Notes under the pieces: model-generated
Told to the model about the DNA's origin: nothing
The model's database searches: none
What the model saw: only the letters and a program-made list of their open reading frames with translations
Origin: Halomonas sp. GT
Lineage (GTDB): Bacteria > Pseudomonadota > Gammaproteobacteria > Pseudomonadales > Halomonadaceae
DNA: 64,000 nucleotides
Assembly: GCF_002082565.1 (NCBI RefSeq)
Contig: NZ_CP020562.1
Location: forward strand, 3,596,001-3,660,000
Direction: 5' to 3'
Shown here: positions 8,157-15,884 of the stretch, piece by piece
Position numbering within the stretch: position 1 is the stretch's first letter
Layout of the letters: every line of letters starts with the position of its first letter
Program-made: the position numbers and the translations under genes

Positions 8157-11100
8157 TCAGATTGCGTTTCCCGCTACCGCATGCTTGCTACCGATAGACG
8201 AGCTTGCTCTTGCTACCCAAAGCCGATAAAGCGCTGGGGTAAAGAAAAACGACACCAGCGTTGCCAAAAGCAGCCCAAACCCGACGGTTTGCGCAAAAGG
8301 TGGCCACAATCCACCTGCCGCCATCATCAATGGAATTAATCCGGCGAAAGTGGTGATCGTCGTTGAGACAATATGACGACTGGTGGGGCCGCTAATCACC
8401 GCTAACATGGCATCGATATCGCCTTGGCGTGCAGCCTCATCGTCGTCAAACGCAGCAATGATGATAATAGTGGCATTAATCGCCACGCCCACTAGCCCCA
8501 TAATGCCGACAATAATGACAAAACCGAAGGCATGGCCGCTTAATAACAGCGCCACAATACCCATGCCCATCGCCTGAGCCCCAGCAATAAACACGATGGC
8601 TGCGCGGCGAAAGGAATTAAACGCCAGCACGACCGTTGCCACCATGGCAATTACCAGCAGTATCACCGAGGCCAGCAGGTTACCCACGGCTTCGTCACGT
8701 TCAGCGGCCTCCCCACCGGTTTCAATGCGATAACCAGAAGGGAGATGAATCTCTCCTGCTGCTAGCGCGTTTTGCAGAAAGTCTTCTAGCTGCGCCATGG
8801 AAACCGCCGGCAACGCATCGGCCACCAAGTAGCCTTGCACCAACTGTACCCGTTCAGCATTACGTCGAGTAATCACGCTCCAGGCTGGCGTTAGCGATAC
8901 CTCCGCTACTGCCGCTAGCGGCAATCCCTCGGCGACGCGATCACTGACTAAGCGCAGCGCAGCAAGCTGTTCCGCATCGGTACGCCATTCACCAACATAA
9001 CGCACTCGAACGGGTAACTGCTGGGTATCTTCCAGCAGCATGCCGGCAGACTGACCCGACAGTGCTGCGCCAACTTGTTCCGCTAGGCGTTGTGGCGTTA
9101 GGCCTGCATCGTTAAGCGCCGTTTGGTTGATATCTAACGTTAACCTGGGCAGGTCGCGCTGCATGCCTGCGCGCACATGGGTCACCTGAGGCAACTGGTG
9201 CATTAGATTCGCTAGTTCGAGCCCCAGCGATGACAGTACGTCCAAGTCATCACCGTAGACCCGTAGCTCAATCGGGGCTTTAAACGGAGGCCCCTGTTCA
9301 TACTTACGCACCACGCTTTGCGCCTGCAGAAAGTGCTGATCAAGTACCTGCTGCAGCATTGGCACTCGCTGATTCGTCACCGCTAACGACTCGGCATCGA
9401 CAATCAAGTGCAAAAACGCGGGGTTGTTATCCTCATTGGTCAATACGTTGTAGTACATCATGGGGGCACTTTCGCCGATAAATGCCGACACCCGCTTGAT
9501 TCCCGGCAGCTCTCGGATAAGGGCCTCGGCTTCGTAGGCCAACGCTGCGGTATTGGCCATGCTGCTAGCCGGTGGCAAGCGTACTTCAATGTGGAATTGA
9601 TCACGGTCTGCCGGTGGAAAAAACGCGACGTCTAGCGTTGGCATTAGCGCGATGCCGCCCACAGGCACGCATAACGTTATGATCATGGCAGCCACCGGAT
9701 GACGCAGCGCGCTGCGTACGGTACGGCGAAAACCACGCTTGACCACGTTATCTTTTGACCCTGACAGCTTATTCGCCACATTGGCTAGCAACATCGGAGA
9801 TAGCGCGGGCACTAACAACAGCGATACCAGGTAAGAGCTCACCAGCGCTACCATAACGGCCATGGCTAGCGGTCCGACGAACTCTCCGGCAGGCCCCGGC
9901 ATTAGCACAATTGGCATAAACGCCAAGATTGTTGTCAACGTACTGGCAAGTAGCGGCACGGCTAAATGACGCAAGGCATCTCGGGTAGCAGCAATCACCG
10001 AATCCCCTTGCAATAAGCGCTCGCGAAGGGCATTGGTCATGACGATGGCGTTATCCACCATTAATCCCAGCGCCACAATAATGCCGGTAATGCTCATCTG
10101 GTGGATATCAATACCCAGTGGTTTGAAGAACGCCAACGTGAGCAGCGCCGTGGCGGGAATCGCTAGCCCCACGGTGATCGCCGAGCGCCAGCCCATGGTT
10201 AAAAATAGAATAGCCACGACCAGTACTAACCCCATCAGCAGGCTGCTAGCGACATCGCTTAAGCGCTGATTGGTATAACTGGCCTGTTCAAATACCTCCT
10301 CAACATCAAGGCCCACGGGCAATTCGTCAGCAAACGCCATAAGTTGTTGCTGAGCCCGTTCAACCCAAACATCGATACGCTGGCCGGGGGCCATACGGGC
10401 ACCAACAAACACCGCTCGTTCGCCGTTAAGCAGTGCCATGGCGGCAGGCGGATCCTGAACGCCACGGCGCAGCTGTGCAATCTCACCTAGCCTAACCGTC
10501 TGGCCTTGCCGGATAGCCACGTCGATATCGCGCAATCTGTCCAACGTATCAAACTCACCGCTCAGCCCGACCGTTAGCCGATGGCCTTGAGTGACCACTT
10601 CGCCTGCCGTGCGTCGGCCATCACTTGCTTCAATAGCGGCGGCCAACTGGCCAACAGAGAGCCCCAACGCATTTAGCTCTAAGGGATCGACCATGACCTC
10701 GACCTGTTCCCCAGCGACACCAAACAGATGCGTGTACTCCGTGCCTGCAACACGCCTAAACTGGTCTTCTAGGCGTTCAGCATAGCGCTCCATCAGTTGC
10801 GGGTTGGGCGAAGAATCCAATGTCCAGCGCAGGGCGGCCACCATGCTAAAGGCGTAACCGCGGTCATCCAGCAGCTCTGGCGTTTGCACACCGGCTGGCA
10901 ATGTTGGTGCGATATCGCCTAACTTATCTCGTACCCGGCTCCACACCGGAGTGACATCAAAAACCGCGTCTTCTAATTCAAGACTGATAACAGCGATGCC
11001 CTGGCGCGACGTAGACTCAAGCACTTGGATTTCTGAAATAGTGCGCAACTCGTTTTCAATGGGCCGCGCTACCAGCGCTTCAACCTGCTCAGGCGTAGCA

Positions 11101-11264
11101 CCAGGAAACGGCGCGAGCACGGTAGCCATACGCGCAATCAAATGAGGGTCTTCTGCTCGAGGAAGCGTTTGAATAGCCGACAGCCCAGCAACGACCAGCA
11201 ACCCCAAGGTTAATGCCACTAGACGTCGGTTAAACAACCATTCAATGCGCTGCATAAGCCACAT
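8157..11264 (-). CDS. RND efflux pump inner-membrane transporter
   Basis: A 1035-residue protein with the twelve-segment RND architecture: first membrane helix at about 14-30, a large periplasmic loop, a central bundle that includes the GLMVDNAIVMTNALRERLLQ region (Asp of the proton relay in helix 4), a second large loop, and a C-terminal bundle. The N-terminal PRAEDPHL and FPGATPEQVE motifs are standard for AcrB/MdtB/TriC-like drug exporters. With the adaptor encoded just upstream (23-bp overlap) and an outer-membrane TolC-type channel, which is not encoded here, it would export hydrophobic compounds. Substrates are unknown. Confidence 0.92.
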   Translation of the reverse strand: MWLMQRIEWLFNRRLVALTLGLLVVAGLSAIQTLPRAEDPHLIARMATVLAPFPGATPEQVEALVARPIENELRTISEIQVLESTSRQGIAVISLELEDAVFDVTPVWSRVRDKLGDIAPTLPAGVQTPELLDDRGYAFSMVAALRWTLDSSPNPQLMERYAERLEDQFRRVAGTEYTHLFGVAGEQVEVMVDPLELNALGLSVGQLAAAIEASDGRRTAGEVVTQGHRLTVGLSGEFDTLDRLRDIDVAIRQGQTVRLGEIAQLRRGVQDPPAAMALLNGERAVFVGARMAPGQRIDVWVERAQQQLMAFADELPVGLDVEEVFEQASYTNQRLSDVASSLLMGLVLVVAILFLTMGWRSAITVGLAIPATALLTLAFFKPLGIDIHQMSITGIIVALGLMVDNAIVMTNALRERLLQGDSVIAATRDALRHLAVPLLASTLTTILAFMPIVLMPGPAGEFVGPLAMAVMVALVSSYLVSLLLVPALSPMLLANVANKLSGSKDNVVKRGFRRTVRSALRHPVAAMIITLCVPVGGIALMPTLDVAFFPPADRDQFHIEVRLPPASSMANTAALAYEAEALIRELPGIKRVSAFIGESAPMMYYNVLTNEDNNPAFLHLIVDAESLAVTNQRVPMLQQVLDQHFLQAQSVVRKYEQGPPFKAPIELRVYGDDLDVLSSLGLELANLMHQLPQVTHVRAGMQRDLPRLTLDINQTALNDAGLTPQRLAEQVGAALSGQSAGMLLEDTQQLPVRVRYVGEWRTDAEQLAALRLVSDRVAEGLPLAAVAEVSLTPAWSVITRRNAERVQLVQGYLVADALPAVSMAQLEDFLQNALAAGEIHLPSGYRIETGGEAAERDEAVGNLLASVILLVIAMVATVVLAFNSFRRAAIVFIAGAQAMGMGIVALLLSGHAFGFVIIVGIMGLVGVAINATIIIIAAFDDDEAARQGDIDAMLAVISGPTSRHIVSTTITTFAGLIPLMMAAGGLWPPFAQTVGFGLLLATLVSFFFTPALYRLWVARASSSIGSKHAVAGNAI

Positions 11265-12402
11265 CCTCGCTGAGGGTGACTTGCTGCCCTGGGGTGATGC
11301 GGTGAATACCGCTAGTTATTAACCTTATTCCTGGTTCGAGGGTTCCGCGCACGAAAGCTTGATCGCCCTCGGTATGCAACAACTCCACACTCGCCCTAGC
11401 CACACGAAAACGCCCCTCTTCTAGCGGCTCTGCCACCAGTACGTTCCACAACCCTCGGTCGGCAGCACGCAAAGCATCTAGCGGCACCCAATAGCCACTG
11501 GCAGACTCTGAAATTGCGTAGCGGAGTTCAGCGAGATCTCCTGGCACAACATTGCTTGAAGCGTCAAGCGATACCACCAGCGTCTGTGTACGGCTATCGC
11601 TGTCAATGTGAGGTAGCCGAGCGCGCACCTCACCGCCAATAGTATGCTGATTAACATTGAGTGTGACCGTCTCGCCTGGGGTAAACGTCGCCGCTAACCG
11701 AGCAGGCAAACCCAGGTGCGCTTCGAGCTGCTCAATATCGATAAGCTCAAACGCGGCGGTGCCGCTAGCCACTAAACTGCCAACACTGACATAACGTTCA
11801 ATCACGCGTCCGGCGAAGGGCGCTTTTAACGTGCTATCTTCAAGATCTGCGGTAAGGCTGTCTCGTTCCGCCGCCAGTGCCGCAAGGCGGGCTTGAAGTG
11901 TTAGCCGATCTGTACGGGCCTGATCCAGCGTTGTGCGGCTAGCAAAGTTACTTTGATTAAGTTGCGCTTCACGCTCTTCTTGGCGCTGGGCAAAAGCAAG
12001 GCCAGCGCGGGCTTCTTCGCTGCGTGCAGCTACTTCTGCCAAACGGCTTTCAAGGCGTCGGGTATCCAGTGTCGCCAGCACATCGCCCTGTTCAACCGCA
12101 TCCCCCCTATCAGCCAACACTTCGCTAACACGCCCAGCGGGCTCAAAGGCAAGCGACACAGACTGACGTGCAACCACTCGACCCGTTAAACGCACGTCCC
12201 GCTCCAGCTGTTCGGAGTGGGCAAGAGTCTGCGTAGCCACTTGCAACAAAGCGTTATCAGCCCCTTGCTGATCAGCCAGCTGGGCTCGACTGTGCTGGCT
12301 ACTAAGCGTAACCACCGCGACTGCCGTAATGCTAATCATGATTAAGGCAGCCAGCGTGCCACGACGTCGGTGCCGCCAGGAAGTATTGAAGGGGGTGCCC
12401 AT
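11242..12402 (-). CDS. RND efflux periplasmic adaptor (membrane fusion protein)
   Basis: A 386-residue protein with an N-terminal membrane anchor/signal (about 15-35), a lipoyl-like domain (RVSEVLADRGDAVEQGDVLATLD), an alpha-hairpin (about 110-175, rich in Arg, Glu and Ala), a second lipoyl half (LKAPFAGRVIERYVSVGSLV) and a beta-barrel domain, the order found in AcrA-type adaptors. It links the RND pump to an outer-membrane channel. The gene overlaps the pump gene by 23 bp and is divergent from a TetR regulator, the usual layout of a regulated efflux operon. Confidence 0.9.
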   Translation of the reverse strand: MGTPFNTSWRHRRRGTLAALIMISITAVAVVTLSSQHSRAQLADQQGADNALLQVATQTLAHSEQLERDVRLTGRVVARQSVSLAFEPAGRVSEVLADRGDAVEQGDVLATLDTRRLESRLAEVAARSEEARAGLAFAQRQEEREAQLNQSNFASRTTLDQARTDRLTLQARLAALAAERDSLTADLEDSTLKAPFAGRVIERYVSVGSLVASGTAAFELIDIEQLEAHLGLPARLAATFTPGETVTLNVNQHTIGGEVRARLPHIDSDSRTQTLVVSLDASSNVVPGDLAELRYAISESASGYWVPLDALRAADRGLWNVLVAEPLEEGRFRVARASVELLHTEGDQAFVRGTLEPGIRLITSGIHRITPGQQVTLSEDVAYAAH

Positions 12403-12426
12403 AATGGCCTCGAAATGGTTTATTCT

Positions 12427-12449
12427 TGAACGATACGGTTCACTATAAT
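12427..12449 (+). promoter_or_regulatory. Candidate TetR operator and -10 box between adaptor and regulator
   Basis: TGAAC-N6-GTTCA (12427-12442) is a perfect five-base-arm inverted repeat in the 101-bp gap between the divergent adaptor gene and the regulator. It abuts a consensus -10 box TATAAT (12444-12449) that reads toward the regulator. A repressor bound there would cover this promoter and could also block the divergent efflux promoter. A start point near 12456 supports the regulator start at 12504 rather than upstream in-frame codons. Confidence 0.45.
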
Positions 12450-12503
12450 ATGTGTACGCCAGCGTTCAATATTTATTTATTCGATAGGCACGGATTTTAC
12501 CGA

Positions 12504-13154
12504 ATGACTGACTCGCAACCTTTACTGCCTGACAAAAAACGCAGCGCCGGCCGCCCCAAAGATATGGCTAAGCGCAACGCGATGCTAGACGCGGCGGCCT
12601 GCCTATTCTTTCGCTTTGGACTCGAAGGGGTGACCATGGAAGCCGTTGCCCGTGAAGCGGGTGTTTCCAAAGTGACCGTGTACGGCCATTTTGCGACCAA
12701 AGAAGCGCTATTTGGCAGCGTCATTCAGCGTGAAACCGCCCTCATTCGTCATGGACTAGAACAGCTCCCCGACACTCACGAAGCCGTGCGTCAATCACTG
12801 ATTGAAGTCGGCACAGGGCTCGTGCGCTTTTTGTTGGAGCCTCACGTATTAGCCGTTGAGCGTGTTATGAGTACACAGGGGAATCAGTACCCTGAACTGC
12901 TTCTGGCCTTTTTCGAAGCTGGCCCCTGGGCCACTAAAAAGTGGCTGCAGGAAAAGCTTGAGGGGCTAGCCTGCGCGGGGCATTTAACGCTTAACGCACC
13001 CACGCTAGCCGCTGACCAACTCTGTAGCATGTGGCAAGGCATGTTAGTTATGGAGGTGCGCATGGGGGTACGCCAGCCCCCAAGTGATGAAGAACTTCAT
13101 CATCAGATTAGTCGCGCCGTAGATGTGTTTTTGGCGGCGTATGGAAACCATTGA
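12504..13154 (+). CDS. TetR/AcrR-family regulator, likely efflux repressor
   Basis: A 216-residue protein. The N-terminal helix-turn-helix lies at about residues 17-65 (CLFFRFGLEGVTMEAVAREA, then VSKVTVYGHFATKEALF), followed by an all-helical ligand domain; the size is typical of TetR regulators. ATG 12504 is chosen because upstream in-frame starts (TTG 12426, ATG 12450) lie within or next to the promoter and would add a non-conserved tail. Being divergent from the RND adaptor gene, it probably represses the pump and itself and is released by a pump substrate (family-based inference). Confidence 0.88.
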   Translation: MTDSQPLLPDKKRSAGRPKDMAKRNAMLDAAACLFFRFGLEGVTMEAVAREAGVSKVTVYGHFATKEALFGSVIQRETALIRHGLEQLPDTHEAVRQSLIEVGTGLVRFLLEPHVLAVERVMSTQGNQYPELLLAFFEAGPWATKKWLQEKLEGLACAGHLTLNAPTLAADQLCSMWQGMLVMEVRMGVRQPPSDEELHHQISRAVDVFLAAYGNH

Positions 13155-13171
13155 GCGCACCACTAGTATGC

Positions 13172-13198
13172 AAAAAAGCCCCGTATCAACGGGGCTTT
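13172..13198 (-). terminator. Rho-independent terminator, mainly for phoX
   Basis: AAAGCCCCG-TATCAA-CGGGGCTTT forms a nine-base-pair stem with a six-base loop. Read on the minus strand it is followed by six U, a strong terminator for the PhoX gene. On the plus strand it has a shorter UUU and may also stop the TetR transcript. Confidence 0.88.
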
Positions 13199-13218
13199 CG
13201 CAACGCTTAGGTTTTGAT

Positions 13219-15351
13219 TTAAACGCCCACTGGCCCGCCATCGCGCTTCTGAATAACAACGGTAGATGCCCGAGGACGTACTTGGCCACTGGTCTCAGTG
13301 GTAGCATCTTGGGTCAGTGCGCCACCATCCGCGGGCCAGTTGCCGGGGTGCTGAATATTGATAAACAGCGCCGTTTTATCTGGCGTCGCAAAAATACCGG
13401 TCACTTCACAGCCGTTCGGCCCAACAGCGAAGCGTTTAAGTTGCTGTTGATTGCTGTTGTTAATCACCGGACCGGTACCCTGAAGCTCGTCTAGGCTGTT
13501 AGGTACCACGGCTAATAGCTGGTCGTTGGTGTGCTCGGTAATGCCTTCATAACCATTATCGGTCTGAATCCAGAGAATGCCCTGACCATCATCACGCTGG
13601 TCAAACCACAGACCATCGGGGCTGGCAAATTGGTTCATTTCAGTCAGGCCGGAATGATTGCCTTCATCATTAGTGGCGGCACCAAATACAAACACTTCCC
13701 AGCGAAAGGCATTCGGCAGGCGACTTTCACGCCAGCGGATAATGTGACCGGCTTCGTTATTAGCGCGTGGGTTAACGGCGTTGGCCGGGGCTGTCTCGTA
13801 GCCCACTCCTAGCTGAGCAATGTCATCGCCTTGATTGGTGAAAGTAGCCGCAACGGCATCTTCGCTACGCTTCGAATTATTGGTCAGCGTTAGATACACC
13901 TCGCCAGAGGAAGGATCCACGGTTGCCCACTCAGGGCGGTCCATCGGTGTCGCTCCCATTAGATCCGCTGCATCACAGGTGTTAATAATCACCCCAGCTA
14001 AATCATTCTCTGCCAACCCCAAAGCCGTTGCCAACGAGCGGCCATCGCGTGTTTGCGCGCTAGGCGTTAGTGGCAACCACTCACCGCTACCATCGGCATG
14101 GAAACGGGCCACATAGAGGGTGCCGTTATCCATATACTTACTACCAATAGCGAGACGGTCATACGCCTCGCCTGGGCGATTGGCATCGGCAGGATCCCAG
14201 GCAGCGTCAGAAACGTATTTATAGACGTACTCGTTACGTGCATCGTGACCAGAGTAATAAACCACCGGCTGACCGGCCTCTAGCTTGCCTAACCAACACC
14301 CTTCATGGCGGAAACGGCCTAGTGCTGTGCGCTTAACCGCGAGGGCATCACTATAGGGGTCGACTTCTACTTGGTAGCCAAAGGTGCGCGCTTCATTGCG
14401 GTAGTCATCTTCGGCACGCTCGCCCCGTGGCGTGATATCGAAACGGGCAAACTCATCATTTTCTTCAGAGGCATCACCCGCCGAGGTATCCCAACCATAG
14501 CGGCTTTTGTCGGTAGGAATACCTATCCGCGCGTCGTCCTGGAAAAGCTGGCCGTGATTAACAAACACATTGGGCCAGTTCTCTTCGCAGGCGATATAGG
14601 TGCCCCAGGGCGTTAACCCATTACCACAATTATTATTGGTGCCACGGGTTTGTGTACCCGCTGGTGAGAAGCGCGTTTTCACATAGTCACTGCCCGCCAC
14701 TGGGCCTGCTATTTCCATTACCGTCGCGCTGGTAAGACGGCGGTTATAAGATGAACCTGGCACATGCGACCAATGGCCGTTAGCGTCTTTCTCAATTTCC
14801 ACAATGGTAACGCCATGAGCATTGATTTCGGTGCGTGACTCCTCTGCCGGTCGTTTTCCCCTGGCATTTGTGGGGCCACCCTGGGGGGCCCAGAGCGCAT
14901 CTTGTTCGATATATTCGTTGTTGAGTGCCAATAAAAATCGCCGCGAGGCGTTATCAGCATCCAAGGCAAAACCAGCCATTCCATCGTGGTTCATACCCAC
15001 GCTAGCGGCTTGACGCTCGGCGGTCATTGGCTGGTCGGGCTGCCAGTTGTCACCAGCGCTCAACGGTGTTCCCCAAGGAACCAGCACTTGGGCAATATAG
15101 CCTTCAGGCACTACGACAGCATCCGTTAGCGATCCTTGAACCGCCTCAAACGCCAGCGTCAACGGCGTTTTTTGCGCCCCGTTTGAGGCCAATGCTTGAG
15201 CGGCACCGCCAAAGCCAAGCATTGAAGCAGCGGCCAAGCCTAGGCCGCCCCGCATTACCGCACGCCGCGAAACATGCTGCGCTAACACATCCGCAAAAGG
15301 CTGGTTGCTGCTCTGGTTAAACAGGCGATGATCTTCAATTTCCTTGCTCAT
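13219..15351 (-). CDS. phoX: PhoX-family alkaline phosphatase, Tat-exported
   Basis: A 710-residue protein of the DUF839/PhoX family. The N-terminus carries a twin-arginine signal (SRRAVMRGGLGLAAASMLG, about residues 29-47), so it should be folded with its metal cofactors in the cytoplasm and exported by Tat. Conserved PhoX segments include the GTNNNCGNGLTPWGTYIACEE region (quoted in part), the GRFRHEGCW segment and PDGLWFDQRDDGQGILWIQTD (in part). PhoX enzymes use Fe/Ca centres to release phosphate from phosphomonoesters under phosphate starvation. The gene stands alone; a candidate Pho box lies about 65 bp upstream of the start and a strong terminator follows it. Confidence 0.9.
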   Translation of the reverse strand: MSKEIEDHRLFNQSSNQPFADVLAQHVSRRAVMRGGLGLAAASMLGFGGAAQALASNGAQKTPLTLAFEAVQGSLTDAVVVPEGYIAQVLVPWGTPLSAGDNWQPDQPMTAERQAASVGMNHDGMAGFALDADNASRRFLLALNNEYIEQDALWAPQGGPTNARGKRPAEESRTEINAHGVTIVEIEKDANGHWSHVPGSSYNRRLTSATVMEIAGPVAGSDYVKTRFSPAGTQTRGTNNNCGNGLTPWGTYIACEENWPNVFVNHGQLFQDDARIGIPTDKSRYGWDTSAGDASEENDEFARFDITPRGERAEDDYRNEARTFGYQVEVDPYSDALAVKRTALGRFRHEGCWLGKLEAGQPVVYYSGHDARNEYVYKYVSDAAWDPADANRPGEAYDRLAIGSKYMDNGTLYVARFHADGSGEWLPLTPSAQTRDGRSLATALGLAENDLAGVIINTCDAADLMGATPMDRPEWATVDPSSGEVYLTLTNNSKRSEDAVAATFTNQGDDIAQLGVGYETAPANAVNPRANNEAGHIIRWRESRLPNAFRWEVFVFGAATNDEGNHSGLTEMNQFASPDGLWFDQRDDGQGILWIQTDNGYEGITEHTNDQLLAVVPNSLDELQGTGPVINNSNQQQLKRFAVGPNGCEVTGIFATPDKTALFINIQHPGNWPADGGALTQDATTETSGQVRPRASTVVIQKRDGGPVGV

Positions 15352-15415
15352 AACGGTCCCCTTGTCACGGTTAACACGCGCTAGTTTTAAGTTAAGGAGA
15401 CACTAATCAATTTAA

Positions 15416-15433
15416 ATGACAGGGTAATGACGA
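15416..15433 (-). promoter_or_regulatory. Candidate Pho box upstream of phoX
   Basis: On the minus strand the sequence reads TCGTCAT-TACC-CTGTCAT. The second half is a perfect CTGTCAT and the first differs at two bases; the 11-base period equals that of PhoB sites. It lies 65-82 bp before the phoX start codon and points toward it. Confidence 0.5.
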
Positions 15434-15448
15434 GCACTCTACTGTTAT

Positions 15449-15460
15449 ATGAACGTTCAT
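15449..15460. promoter_or_regulatory. Perfect 12-bp palindrome ATGAACGTTCAT
   Basis: ATGAACGTTCAT is fully self-complementary and lies in the gap between phoX and hemP, about 98 bp upstream of phoX. Its TGAAC/GTTCA arms are the same as those of the inverted repeat at 12427-12442, though without the six-base spacer. It could be a repressor site; which protein binds is unknown. Confidence 0.35.
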
Positions 15461-15568
15461 TAGCAAGCTTTCACCGACTATTAAACCTTTAGTGAAGCGT
15501 CTGCACGTTAGTTGAGAACGGTGGTTGAGAGTGATGGTTGTGAGCGAGGGGGAAGTCTGCTAAATTAA

Positions 15569-15583
15569 TGCTAATAGTTATCA
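15569..15583 (+). promoter_or_regulatory. Fur box upstream of hemP
   Basis: TGCTAATAGTTATCA matches the 7-1-7 Fur consensus TGATAATNATTATCA at 12 of 14 defined bases. It lies 23 bp before the hemP start, where bound Fur-Fe would block transcription of hemP and probably of the whole haem locus. Confidence 0.75.
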
Positions 15584-15605
15584 TTACCACAGGACATAAC
15601 CTCTC

Positions 15606-15773
15606 ATGCAGCCTAGGAAAAAAGATGTTTCGCCAGAAGGCTCACCTAGCGCATCTCGCGAGGTGACAAGTCAGGCGCTGCTTGATCAAGACGGTCAGTT
15701 GGTTATTCACCATGAACAGCGACGCTATGTGCTGCGCCGCACGAAAAGCGGCAAGCTGATCCTAACAGCATAA
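15606..15773 (+). CDS. hemP: Hemin uptake protein HemP
   Basis: A 55-residue protein starting MQPRKKDVSPEG and ending KSGKLILTA. The C-terminal half follows the HemP pattern closely: TSQALL, then a short Asp/Gly turn, LVIHHEQRRYVLRRTKSGKLIL. HemP is a small cytoplasmic protein that often opens haem-uptake operons and in some bacteria activates the haem receptor gene. A Fur box precedes it and the TonB receptor gene follows 111 bp downstream, which fits. The call rests on the C-terminal pattern and the position. Confidence 0.88.
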   Translation: MQPRKKDVSPEGSPSASREVTSQALLDQDGQLVIHHEQRRYVLRRTKSGKLILTA

Positions 15774-15884
15774 ACCTTTTAAAAATAACCACTTACCCAC
15801 TACCACCCCTTTTAGCCAGCCAGGTAGCCCATCGCACCCAGCCAGCAACATTATCCATCACTTTCTGTTGGAACTGTCTGGCCC

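Noticed and set aside
8085..8339. 84-codon frame on the plus strand after the dipeptidase
   Set aside because: It runs over the hairpin and the 3' end of the RND gene and is basic and low in structure; it is a shadow.
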